From: a virus
Length of the DNA stretch: 21,858 bases
IMG/VR virus record: IMGVR_UViG_3300027824_000441
Coordinates: 1 to 21,858 of that record
Strand: one strand, 5' to 3'
Shown here: positions 14,543-21,858 of the stretch, piece by piece
How the letters are laid out: every line of letters begins with the position of its first letter
How positions within the stretch are numbered: the stretch's first letter is position 1
Position numbers and translations under genes: made by a program
Notes under the pieces: generated by a model
Told to the model about the DNA's origin: nothing
The model's input: the letters and a program-made list of their open reading frames with translations, nothing else
The model's database searches: none

Positions 14543-14920
14543 GTGGCTGACGCAACGCACCAATGGGGATCCGATCTGGTGATCGGCTCCACCGGCGACA
14601 TCGGCACAGTAACCGGCCCACTGCTTGGGCAGCAGCGCGTGCTGCGCCGCCTTCTAACCAATCCCGGCGACTACATCTGGCAGCTCGACTATGGCGCCGG
14701 CCTGGCTCGCTTCATCGGCCAGCCGATCAATGCATTGCAGATCAGGGCGGTGATACGCAGCCAGATCTTCAAGGAGGCCGCGGTCGCGCACCAACCGGAG
14801 CCGTTGATCGATGTGCAGATCGCACCTGGCGGCGCTTCCGGCACCGTCTACGTGTATGTTCGCTACGTAGACGCCGAGAGCAGCCAGACCCAGGTCATTT
14901 CCTTTTCGGTGTCCACCTAG
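14543..14920 (+). CDS. Baseplate wedge protein (P2 gpW / T4 gp25-like)
   Basis: This 125-residue protein has the typical gp25-type start: DLVIGSTGDIGTVTG, then QQRVLRRLLTNPGDYIWQLDYGAGL (about 32-56), followed by helices (QIRAVIRSQIFKEAA) and closing strands (VYVYVRYVD). gp25-type proteins nucleate sheath assembly on the baseplate. The start is the GTG at 14543, as no ATG lies in frame near the previous stop. It comes 5 bp after gpV, and gpJ follows 3 bp later. Confidence 0.85.
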   Translation: MADATHQWGSDLVIGSTGDIGTVTGPLLGQQRVLRRLLTNPGDYIWQLDYGAGLARFIGQPINALQIRAVIRSQIFKEAAVAHQPEPLIDVQIAPGGASGTVYVYVRYVDAESSQTQVISFSVST

Positions 14921-14923
14921 GCC

Positions 14924-16048
14924 ATGCAACTATCGCTCCGCACCTTCAGCACGCTCGTGCAATCCATGGCGGCTGCCGTCGAGGCATCTGCGACGCAGCT
15001 TCTGGACCTCACAGTGGGGTCTACACTGCGCGCGGTGCTGGAGGCCAATGCCTCGATCGGGTTGTGGATGCAATGGCTCATTCTGCAGGTGCTGCGAACG
15101 ACGCGCGCGGCCACAAGCAATGGGGCCGACCTAGATAGCTGGATGGCCGATCTGACGTTGACCCGACTCCCTGCGGTCGCGGCCACCGGTACCGTGACAT
15201 TCTCGCGCTTCACGCCAGGCATGACCGCCTTGATCCCGGCCGGTGCGCTGATCCGCACCGCTGACGGCACACAGACATTCGCGGTCGGCGCGGACACGAC
15301 ACAGCCTTCCTGGTCGGCGGCGAGCAATGGCTACGTCATGGCCGGCGGTATTGCTTCCATCAATGTGCCGGTCATCGCACAGACGCCGGGCAGTGCTGGC
15401 AACGTCCAGGCTGGCACAGTTTCCCTGCTGGCATCGGCGCTCCCGGGTATCGAATCTGTCAGCAACGGCAGCGCCTTTCAGAATGGACTCGACGCGGAGT
15501 CCGATGATGCATTCAGGAGCCGCTTCCGCAATTTCATCGCCAGCCGCTCGCGCGCCACACCGGTCGCGGTGGGTTATGCGATCAGCAGCATTCAGCAGGG
15601 GTTGAACTACACCATTCAGGAGAACATCGATCCATCGGGTCAGCCACACATGGGCAGCTTCGTGGTGACGGTTGATGACGGGTCCGGCAGCCCCTCGACC
15701 GCATTGCTGTCCGCAGTGCAGACCGCGATCGACGCGATGCGACCGGTGGGTTCGATCTTCAGCGTTCAGTCGCCGACAGTACTCACGGCCAACGTCTCCC
15801 TCACCATCACTGTTCCAGCCGGAACGACCAAGGCGCCGGTCCAGGCACTCGTCGGCAACGCGATCGGCTCTTACATCAACAGCCTGACCGTCGGCGCAGG
15901 TCTCCCGCTGACCAAGCTTGCTCAGATCGCCTATTCTGCAAGCCCGACAGTGGTCAATGTCGGTGCGCTGCTGGCAAACGGCAGCGCCGGCGACATCACC
16001 GTTGCCGTCAACGGTGTGGTGAAGGCCGGCGTGATCGCGGTCAACTGA
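14924..16048 (+). CDS. Baseplate wedge protein J (Baseplate_J family)
   Basis: At 374 residues with the typical course, this is the J-type wedge protein that bridges baseplate hub and tail fibres. The N-terminal helices contain TFSTLVQSMAAAVEAS and LEANASIGLWMQWLILQ, then the characteristic DLDSWMADL before a beta domain (GTVTFSRFTPGMTALIPAG). The C-terminal domain has DAESDDAFRSRFRNFIASRS, then ATPVAVGYAISS, GSFVVTVDDG and repeated strand/turn units (LTANVSLTITVPAG). It begins 3 bp after gpW and ends 1 bp before gpI. Confidence 0.9.
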   Translation: MQLSLRTFSTLVQSMAAAVEASATQLLDLTVGSTLRAVLEANASIGLWMQWLILQVLRTTRAATSNGADLDSWMADLTLTRLPAVAATGTVTFSRFTPGMTALIPAGALIRTADGTQTFAVGADTTQPSWSAASNGYVMAGGIASINVPVIAQTPGSAGNVQAGTVSLLASALPGIESVSNGSAFQNGLDAESDDAFRSRFRNFIASRSRATPVAVGYAISSIQQGLNYTIQENIDPSGQPHMGSFVVTVDDGSGSPSTALLSAVQTAIDAMRPVGSIFSVQSPTVLTANVSLTITVPAGTTKAPVQALVGNAIGSYINSLTVGAGLPLTKLAQIAYSASPTVVNVGALLANGSAGDITVAVNGVVKAGVIAVN

Positions 16049-16049
16049 C

Positions 16050-16723
16050 ATGACGGGCGACCAACAGGACATGCTGGCGCGGCTGCGCACTGTACTGCCG
16101 GCGCGTTGGTTCCCAGACAATGCTTCCGTACTGGACGGCGTATTGAGTGGCCTCGCATCCGGCTGGAGCTGGGCCTACCAGCAATTGCAGTACGTGAAGG
16201 CGCAGACGCGCATTGCCACTGCAATCGACGTTTGGCTGGACATCATCGCAAACGACTTCTTCGGCGACCGGTTGACCAGGCGGACAGGACAAGGCGACGA
16301 TGCATTCCGCAATCGGATCCAGCGCGGCTGTTCCGCGAACGCGGGACGCGCGGTGCCATCGTTGCGGCGCTGCAGGATCTCACCGGACGCGCGCCGTACG
16401 TGTTCGAGCCAGCACGTTCGACCGATACCGGCGGCTACACGTCGTCGACTGGAGCCGGCGGCGGAGTTGGCTACGGCAGCGCCGGAGGATGGGGCAGTCT
16501 CGCCCTGCCGTTTCAGTGTTTCATCACGGCCTACCGGCCGGTCGGCAGCGGCATCGCCGCGGTCTCCGGCTGGGGTGGGCCCGGCGGAGGCTACGGCCAG
16601 GGTACCATCGAATATGCCAGCCTGGAGATGGTGCAAGGCCAGGTGACGGATGACGACATCTATGCGGCCGTCGCCGACGTGCTGCCGGTCGCCGCCATCG
16701 GTTGGACCAGGATCACCAACTGA
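16050..16723 (+). pseudogene. Tail protein I (P2 gpI-like), interrupted by a frameshift near 16326
   Basis: The N-terminal half (frame from ATG 16050) reads as a gpI-type protein to DDAFRNRIQR (about residue 92). After that, the family-like sequence LFRERGTRGAIVAALQ, then GRAPYVFEPARSTDTGGY, continues only in the -1 frame and runs to TGA at 16721-16723. The original frame instead gives Arg-rich sequence to a stop at 16646. Restoring the frame needs one extra base near 16326, for instance changing CGC GG CTG to CGC GxG CTG. No slippery heptamer lies there, so programmed shifting is unlikely. A mutation or a sequencing error is more probable. The C-terminal part is Gly-rich (SSTGAGGGVGYGSAGGWG) with VSGWGGPGGGYGQG. 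gpI links wedge to fibres, so a true frameshift would likely cripple the tail. Confidence 0.75.
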
Positions 16724-16753
16724 GCTGGTTCCACGATCAGCAAAGAGGATCTC

Positions 16754-18007
16754 ATGGACAGAATCCTGGTTTACCCGGGCTGTATCCCGCTCGACACCGA
16801 TATTCTGAATACGAATCGGAATGGGATGGTCGCACTGGGTTATCTGGCCCAGGCGGTACTGGGCAGCAACACCGTTGTCGACGGCCTTGCCTGTTCCCCG
16901 ACGACACCGGCCTCGCTGACCGTGACAGTGGGCCCCGGAAGCATCACACAGTTGTCTGTGGTGGACACGCTCGCTTATGGATCGTTGCCGGCTGACACGA
17001 CCGATCCACTAGTGAAGTTGGGAATCAATCTCACCGCCTCGTCACTCACACTTGCCCCGCCCGCCACCTCCGGTCAAGCAATCAACTATCTGATCGAGGC
17101 CGCACTGCTCGAAGGCGATACCAATCCCGTGGTGCTGCCTTACTACAACGCGACCAATCCGGCACAGCCCTACAGCGGGCCGAGCAATTCCGGTGTCGCG
17201 CAGAACACCTGCCGCATTCAGCAGGTGCAACTTCAACTCAAGGCGGGTGCCGCCGCAAATTCCGGTTCACAGGCCACTCCGCCGATCGACAATGGCTGGG
17301 TGGGCCTGTACGTCGTCACTGTTTCGTACGGTCAGACGGCGATCGGTGCGGCAAGCATTGTGCAGTTGCCCACCGCGCCGTTCCTCACCTGGAAGCTCCC
17401 TGCGCTGCGCCCTGGGTTCGCCTCGGGGGTGCAGACCTTCCTCAGCAGCGGCAGCTTTGCCGTGCCTGCCGGAGTTTCCCAGGTGGAAGTTGAGGTTTGG
17501 GGGGGCGGATCGGGCAGCTACGCCTCGTACGGCAGTATTCCGAGCGGTGGTGGCTCCGGTGGTGGTTACGCGCGCAAACGTATCACTGGTTTGGCTGCGG
17601 GCCAGACGGTGTCGGTGACAATCGGAGGTGGCGGCGGCGCTGGGACCGCCAGCGGGGCATCTGCCGGGGCTGGCGGAACGTCCAGCTTCGGCCCCTATGT
17701 CAGCGCGACGGGCGGTAGCCTGAACGCGCTCGCCACCGTGGGAAGTCCGCAGAACGGCGCAACGCCGGGCGGCAGCGGCGTAGGTGGTGACACCAACATC
17801 ACCGGCTCCTCGGGCCAGGCCGGTGCTTTGAACCAAGGCGGGCTCGGCGGCGCCGCCCCGATGGGCGGCTGTCGGAACAGCGGGACATACGGTTTGGCAG
17901 GCAACTCCCCGGGCGGCGGCGCATCCGGCGCGGGCACCGGTGCGAACAGTGCCACGTCGTACGACGGCGCTCCGGGTTCGCCTGGCCTCGTCGTGGTCAG
18001 ATGGTAG
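16754..18007 (+). CDS. Glycine-rich tail fibre protein
   Basis: A GAGG sits seven bases upstream of ATG 16754. The N-terminal part (1-225) starts DRILVYPGCIPLDTDIL and continues LGYLAQAVLGSNTVVDGLAC, a conserved-type fibre attachment region. It is followed by beta-type segments (SLTVTVGPGSITQL, then WVGLYVVTVSYG). At about 226 GVQTFLSSGSFAVPAGV leads into VEVEVWGGGSG, the start of a long Gly-rich domain (249-417) with Ser/Ala/Thr turns and a closing GSPGLVVVRW. That closing motif is typical of fibre tips that pack polyglycine type II helices. It probably binds a surface receptor. A run of seven G at 17499-17505 lies at the start of the Gly-rich part. Confidence 0.75.
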   Translation: MDRILVYPGCIPLDTDILNTNRNGMVALGYLAQAVLGSNTVVDGLACSPTTPASLTVTVGPGSITQLSVVDTLAYGSLPADTTDPLVKLGINLTASSLTLAPPATSGQAINYLIEAALLEGDTNPVVLPYYNATNPAQPYSGPSNSGVAQNTCRIQQVQLQLKAGAAANSGSQATPPIDNGWVGLYVVTVSYGQTAIGAASIVQLPTAPFLTWKLPALRPGFASGVQTFLSSGSFAVPAGVSQVEVEVWGGGSGSYASYGSIPSGGGSGGGYARKRITGLAAGQTVSVTIGGGGGAGTASGASAGAGGTSSFGPYVSATGGSLNALATVGSPQNGATPGGSGVGGDTNITGSSGQAGALNQGGLGGAAPMGGCRNSGTYGLAGNSPGGGASGAGTGANSATSYDGAPGSPGLVVVRW

Positions 18008-18015
18008 GAATGTCG

Positions 18016-18282
18016 ATGAAGACCTATGCACGAATTCAGGACAGTGTGGTCGCCGAGTTGCTGAAGACCGACGGCGACATCACGAGCATGTTCAACCCCG
18101 CGCTCGTCTGGGTGGACGTCTCGTCGCAGGCGAATGTCGCGGAGGGTTGGCTTTTCGACGGAGCGAAGCTCGCTCCGCCGACCGCACCACCTCCGGCCGC
18201 AGCCGTCCCGACCGTCGCCGAGTTGCAGGCGCAGCTTGCCGTCCTCAGTGCGCAGCTCGCGACGTTAGTCGGCAAGAGTTGA
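18016..18282 (+). CDS. Small fibre-assembly-like protein
   Basis: The 88-residue protein begins MKTYARIQDSVVAELLKT, then FNPALVWVDVSS and GWLFDGAKL. This layout is common in small proteins after phage fibre genes that probably help fold or cap fibres. A Pro/Ala linker follows, and the C-terminus is a heptad-like helix (VAELQAQLAVLSAQLATLV) that could trimerise. ATG 18016 is preferred for its TAGGA six bases upstream. ATGs at 18001 and 18010 are also in frame, and 18001 would overlap the fibre stop. Confidence 0.6.
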   Translation: MKTYARIQDSVVAELLKTDGDITSMFNPALVWVDVSSQANVAEGWLFDGAKLAPPTAPPPAAAVPTVAELQAQLAVLSAQLATLVGKS

Positions 18283-18309
18283 ACACTTTACTCCAATCAG
18301 GATTCTGGC

Positions 18310-18792
18310 ATGCCCACTCCAGCTACACACGTCTGGAAACCCAGCAGCGCGCGAACCGTCGTGCTGGACTCATTCATTCCGGTGCCGCGCGGCTCCGCAG
18401 CGGTGGCTCCCCCGCCGCTGAACTGGCCGACGAAAGACCCCGTCGATGTGCTGGACTACCAGTTCGACATATCGCCGGCGCTGGTCGGCAATGATGGTGA
18501 CGCCATCGCCACGCTCGATGTGGTGATCGAGCCCTGCAATCCCGGTGACCTCGCTCTGAACAGCGCGACCACCGACGGTGCGGTCGCGATCCTGTGGCTG
18601 TCCGGCGGTCAGCCGGCGACCGTCTATACAGTGAATTTGATCATCACCACGACGAATGGCCGCACTATCAATAGGAGCATCCTGCTGCCGGTGCTCTACC
18701 TGTCGGTTCCGCCGGCCCCACCCAACGCTTTGATCACCGACACTGGTGTCGTGTTGACCGACCAGAACGGCAATCCAGTTCTGACGTCGTAG
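18310..18792 (+). CDS. Fibre-tail adaptor-like protein
   Basis: The 160-residue, beta-rich protein contains LNWPTKDPVDVLDYQFDIS, then DGDAIATLDVVIEP, AVAILWLSGGQPATVYTVNL and GRTINRSILLPVLYL. This is the pattern of proteins commonly annotated as phage fibre-tail adaptors, which attach a distal fibre to the baseplate. The C-terminus (TDTGVVLTDQNGNPV) is a short hairpin-like tail. AGGA lies 10 bases upstream of the ATG. It directly precedes the long fibre, which supports an adaptor role. Confidence 0.6.
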   Translation: MPTPATHVWKPSSARTVVLDSFIPVPRGSAAVAPPPLNWPTKDPVDVLDYQFDISPALVGNDGDAIATLDVVIEPCNPGDLALNSATTDGAVAILWLSGGQPATVYTVNLIITTTNGRTINRSILLPVLYLSVPPAPPNALITDTGVVLTDQNGNPVLTS

Positions 18793-18798
18793 CAACAA

Positions 18799-18814
18799 GG
18801 CCGCCCCCGCGGCC
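18799..18814 (+). other. GC-rich hairpin between adaptor and long-fibre genes
   Basis: GGCCGC, a CCCC loop and GCGGCC form a perfect 6-bp stem just after the adaptor stop. No T-run follows, so it does not look like a standard intrinsic terminator. It could protect or attenuate mRNA, or be chance in GC-rich DNA. Confidence 0.35.
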
Positions 18815-18887
18815 GCTCGCACCCCATCCGCAACCAACTATAGCCCGCGCAGTCTCGCCACTGCGCGCCTGAGAGGCCGTCTCTATC

Positions 18888-21464
18888 ATGCCGACAATCG
18901 ATCAGCTCGCGCCCGCCACGGCCGCGTCCGACAACGACGAATTACTGGTCAGCCAAAGCGGCATCGCCCGCAAGGTAACCAGGGCACAGGTCCTCGCGGG
19001 TGTTCAGCCACAGCTTGCGATCAGTTGCGGAACCCTCGTCGGTCGCGCCAGCGCCGGCGTGGGTGGCCCCGAGCCGATCAGCATTGGCGCCAATCTTAGT
19101 CTGACCAACGGTGCTCTGTCGGCCAACGCTGCACCGTTCAATGTCGCATCGCTGGCCGCTGGCACAGTACCGGCCAGCAACGATCTCGTTCCGCTCGGGC
19201 AGAGCGGCAGCAACACCGCCGTTCCTTACACCCAGTTCATGAGCGGACTTGCCGGCATTGGCAACGTCGACATCAGCCAGCTTCTGGTCACGCCGACCGG
19301 CACAACGTCACCGACCACACTTTGCGACCTTGCCGCGAATACGCTGCCATTGTCCGGCGGTGCGCTGAACGGTACGCTGACGCTGGCGGCTGATCCTGTC
19401 GCGTCGCTACAGGCGGCAACCAAGCAGTATGTGGATACGCGTGTATCGCGAAGTGGTGACACGCTTACTGGAGCATTGGTGCTAGCAGCCGATCCGACGG
19501 CGCCACTCCAGGCCGCGACGAAGGGCTATGTCGATACACAGGTCGCAACGACGCTGCCAACGTCGGGCGGCAGTCTAACGGGTAGCCTGACTCTGGCAGG
19601 AGATCCTTCGACGCCTCTACAGGCTGCTACGAAGCAATATGTCGACGGATCCGGCGTTGTCACCTTCAATGCGCGCGGCGGCGCCGTGGCGCTCGCGAGC
19701 AAGGACGTGACCGATGCGCTGACGTTCACGCCGTACAACGCAACCAACCCGAGCGGCTACCAGACGGCGACCAGCGTCACCGCGGCGATTGCCGCCGGCA
19801 ATTCTGGCGCATTCAGTACATTGTCATCGTCGGGTGCAGTGTCTGGAATTGGCTTCTCGACCTACCTGGCCTCGCCTCCGGCCATTGGCTGCACAGCTCC
19901 AGCGGCAGGCGCGTTTACTACATTGGTGTCTGGCCAGATCACAGGAGCTACGGGCGGAGCAATCACGGGCTTCGGCACTGGTGTCGGGCAGGCGCTCGGG
20001 CCTATGGTCAACTATCAAGCGTCCGGCATCCCCGGCCTGCTTCTCAACAACCAGGTTATCGTCGGTCGGGCAAGTCCGGCGTTCAACGATGGCAACGATT
20101 TGCGAATCCGCCGAGCGTCTGCGTTTTCAGGCGGTACAAGTAGCAACATAAACTCTGCCCTGGTCGTCGACGTAGGCGCGGGGGCAAATGACGGGACCCA
20201 AAACTGGGCGTTCCTGTCGAAGATAAGTGCCGGCAGCACCGTCGGCGGCATTGCAGTCGGCGGTTACTTCCAGGTCCATCGGCCAGTCGGGGCGGCGTCT
20301 CCAAGTTGGGCATTGATCTCGGAGGCGTCGGATCTTTCTCTGCAGCCGTCATCGGTGTCCGGTGCGATTGTGTCTCAGGAGTGGGACCTTGGAGCCGCTG
20401 GATTGGACGACGGCGCCAATGCAAACCGCTTCGGCGGCGTTGGCGTGCGCCAGATGATACATGCGGTCTTCGCGCAGGAAGATACGGTGAATAATCCTGT
20501 CACTGAGTTCACCGCTGGCATTTGGATGGGAACGCAGACAAACTGCTATGTTGACAGCTCTTACTGCTTCCAGAACAATACAGAAATCCGTCAAGCGCTC
20601 GATACCAGAGGCGCCATACCACCGACTGGATCGACCGATCCGGTAGCAGCGGTTCGCATGACGGCCGGGCACATCATCGACTTCAATGGTGGCGCCGCAC
20701 TGAACAGCGCACCCGGCAGATATCTGCAATACGCCACCTCCGGTACCGCGCGGTTGCGCTACATGAACGGGGCAACCGAATTGCTATCCATTTCGGATGC
20801 CGGCGCGGTGACGGTGGGGAACCTTTCGGCTTCAGGTACAGTGAGCGGTGCTGGGTTCACCTCGCTTCTGGCGCCGTATGCGCTGGTCACCAACGTGCCG
20901 GCCGGGGCAAGCTCCACGCCCGCGATGGATGGCACTGCCGTGGCCGGCACGGCAACGACGTGGGCGCGCGCGGACCATGTGCATCCCACCGACACGTCGC
21001 GTGCTCCCGTTGCATCGCCTCCATTCACCGGCACTGTTGGCCTGACGTCGGCGAAGTGGACGGGCAGTACATTGTCGATCTGTCAGTCAACATCTGGCTC
21101 CCAGTTCATGTGTTTGAATGACACCGGCGCGACACTTGCCTCTTTTTTCAATTATCGTTATATCTCGGGGACCAACTGCCTCGTCATGGAGGCGGCTGGG
21201 GCCTCAGCTAACCTGTTGCTACAGGGAAACGGCGGCGGCAGTGTAGTTTTGCCCCTCGTCTCTGTGACCGGCGGCACGATCAACGGCACGGCGATCGGCG
21301 GCACGACAGCAGCGTCCGGCAAGTTCACCACGTTCGGTGCCAACAGCGCTACGCCTTCGGGCAAGGTCACCGTCACCGGCTCGCGCAGTGGCAACGCGGC
21401 GCTCGCCTCGCTGCTGACCGCGATGGCCACCTTCGGCCTCATTACCGACAGCTCCACAGCGTGA
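18888..21464 (+). CDS. Long tail fibre protein
   Basis: The N-terminal part MPTIDQLAPATAASDNDELLV, then GIARKVTRAQVL, is a common tail-attachment start. Three ATK-YVD repeats follow (LQAATKQYVD, LQAATKGYVD, LQAATKQYVD; residues 153-253). These are the classic stalk units of fibres. Then come AAGAFTTL and GATGGAITGFG units, a distinct central domain (about 370-590; VIVGRASPAFNDGNDLRIR and FTAGIWMGTQTNCYVDSSYC) that may fold as a receptor-binding module, and WARADHVHPTDTSRAPVASP (about 690-710). It ends with GGTTAASGKFTTFGANSA and RSGNAALASLLTAMATFGLI, a motif family frequent at fibre ends. At 858 residues it is a normal long fibre. A GAGAGG lies 11 bases before the ATG. It would determine host range. 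Confidence 0.8.
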   Translation: MPTIDQLAPATAASDNDELLVSQSGIARKVTRAQVLAGVQPQLAISCGTLVGRASAGVGGPEPISIGANLSLTNGALSANAAPFNVASLAAGTVPASNDLVPLGQSGSNTAVPYTQFMSGLAGIGNVDISQLLVTPTGTTSPTTLCDLAANTLPLSGGALNGTLTLAADPVASLQAATKQYVDTRVSRSGDTLTGALVLAADPTAPLQAATKGYVDTQVATTLPTSGGSLTGSLTLAGDPSTPLQAATKQYVDGSGVVTFNARGGAVALASKDVTDALTFTPYNATNPSGYQTATSVTAAIAAGNSGAFSTLSSSGAVSGIGFSTYLASPPAIGCTAPAAGAFTTLVSGQITGATGGAITGFGTGVGQALGPMVNYQASGIPGLLLNNQVIVGRASPAFNDGNDLRIRRASAFSGGTSSNINSALVVDVGAGANDGTQNWAFLSKISAGSTVGGIAVGGYFQVHRPVGAASPSWALISEASDLSLQPSSVSGAIVSQEWDLGAAGLDDGANANRFGGVGVRQMIHAVFAQEDTVNNPVTEFTAGIWMGTQTNCYVDSSYCFQNNTEIRQALDTRGAIPPTGSTDPVAAVRMTAGHIIDFNGGAALNSAPGRYLQYATSGTARLRYMNGATELLSISDAGAVTVGNLSASGTVSGAGFTSLLAPYALVTNVPAGASSTPAMDGTAVAGTATTWARADHVHPTDTSRAPVASPPFTGTVGLTSAKWTGSTLSICQSTSGSQFMCLNDTGATLASFFNYRYISGTNCLVMEAAGASANLLLQGNGGGSVVLPLVSVTGGTINGTAIGGTTAASGKFTTFGANSATPSGKVTVTGSRSGNAALASLLTAMATFGLITDSSTA
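19344..19646 (+). repeat. Three stalk repeats in the long fibre gene
   Basis: Each unit runs about 31-36 codons and reads roughly LSGGxLxGxLxLAADPxxxLQAATKxYVD (residues 153-183, 187-216 and 223-253). Related units recur in the fibre fragment at 21535-21810. Such repeats help recombination between fibre genes. Confidence 0.8.
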
Positions 21465-21468
21465 GGAA

Positions 21469-21858
21469 ATGGCCGGCCTCCGACTGTCTGCAAGCCGACG
21501 CCGACGCATCTGCTGTAGCTGCGCGACCGGTGCGATGACGCTGGCGTTCGACCCCACGAGTTCGTTGCAAGCCGCGACAAAGCAGTATGCCGATACGCGC
21601 GTATCGCGCAGTGGCGACACGCTCACCGGAGCGCTGGTGCTAGCCACCGATCCGACGCCGCCGCTGCAGGCTGCGACCAAGGGATATGTCGACACGCGGG
21701 TAGCCTGTGCCCCGCCCAAGGCGGACGGCACGCTCGCCGGCGCACTGACCCTGTCAGCCGAATCCAGCTTGTCGATGCAGGCAGCGACCAAGAACTATGT
21801 CGATGCACAGGCAAGCCGCTGGATCTCGGTGTGCAGCGGTGTCCAGGTCGCGGCATGA
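21469..21858 (+). pseudogene. Truncated partial copy of the long-fibre stalk region
   Basis: The ORF begins with an odd, Arg/Cys-rich start (MAGLRLSASRRRRICCSC) and then reads GAMTLAFDPTSSLQAATKQYAD, SGDTLTGALVLATDP and LQAATKGYVD, and a third unit ending MQAATKNYVD. It is closely similar to the long fibre repeats, with clear nucleotide identity to 19404-19538. It has no fibre N-terminus or C-terminus, the GAGGA before ATG 21469 is too close (one or two bases) to be effective, and the ORF stops at 21858 after a short tail. It is in another frame from the main fibre. This looks like a leftover of a duplicated fibre gene, or a donor segment for recombination. Confidence 0.6.

Noticed and set aside
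13155-14621. Minus-strand ORF of 488 codons opposite the gpD, gpV and gpW genes
   Set aside because: Antisense to three clear baseplate genes and low in recognisable protein features; a GC-rich shadow.
16050-16723. Programmed frameshift in gpI
   Set aside because: No slippery heptamer occurs near 16326 and gpI relatives are not known to need frameshifting, so mutation or sequencing error was preferred.
18799-18814. GGCCGC-CCCC-GCGGCC hairpin as a transcription terminator
   Set aside because: No T-run follows and the fibre gene continues in the same direction, so it was kept only as a possible structure.

Overview
This window is a GC-rich, almost entirely rightward block of phage structural genes. 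It encodes DNA packaging, head and contractile tail, preceded by two leftward non-structural genes. Base composition, dense TGATG/GTGA stop-start overlaps and weak Shine-Dalgarno sequences fit an alphaproteobacterial host, possibly an acetic-acid-bacterium relative. The host assignment is inference. Whether this is an integrated prophage or a free phage cannot be settled, because no integrase, att site, replication or lysis gene is visible.

Layout. Positions 1-1093 (minus strand) hold a single-domain response-regulator-like protein with Glu at the expected phosphoacceptor position, and a secreted or lipoprotein-like protein. Positions 1094-1281 are a divergent intergenic region with a perfect 13-bp inverted repeat. 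Positions 1282-8224 are the packaging/head/connector module: large terminase, portal, small coiled-coil scaffold-like protein, major capsid protein with extra beta-rich segments, adaptor-like protein, an unrecognised connector-region protein, a tail-terminator-like protein with an inserted domain, and a 49-residue protein. Positions 8230-12013 are the tail shaft: sheath, tube, a tail assembly chaperone with a GGGAAAC -1 frameshift site and downstream extension, then an unusually short Pro/Ala-rich protein where the tape measure should be, and a 61-residue unknown. Positions 12006-16723 are the tail tip and baseplate, in the order gpU-like, LysM/gpX, gpD hub, gpV spike, gpW (gp25-like), gpJ and gpI. 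The gpI gene is split by a frameshift near 16326. Positions 16754-21858 are the host-recognition module: glycine-rich fibre, small fibre-assembly-like protein, fibre-tail adaptor-like protein, an 858-residue repeat-containing fibre, and a truncated partial copy of a fibre repeat region.

Together these genes describe a myovirus whose sheath, tube, chaperone and baseplate order is that of P2/Mu-type contractile tails. The two points that deserve most attention are the short, low-complexity protein in the tape-measure slot and the frameshifted gpI, since both bear on whether functional particles are made. The tail chaperone frameshift is a well-supported conserved device. I did not find a wholly new system. 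The more unusual features are the capsid and tail-terminator extra domains, the pseudoreceiver, and the fibre-repeat duplication.
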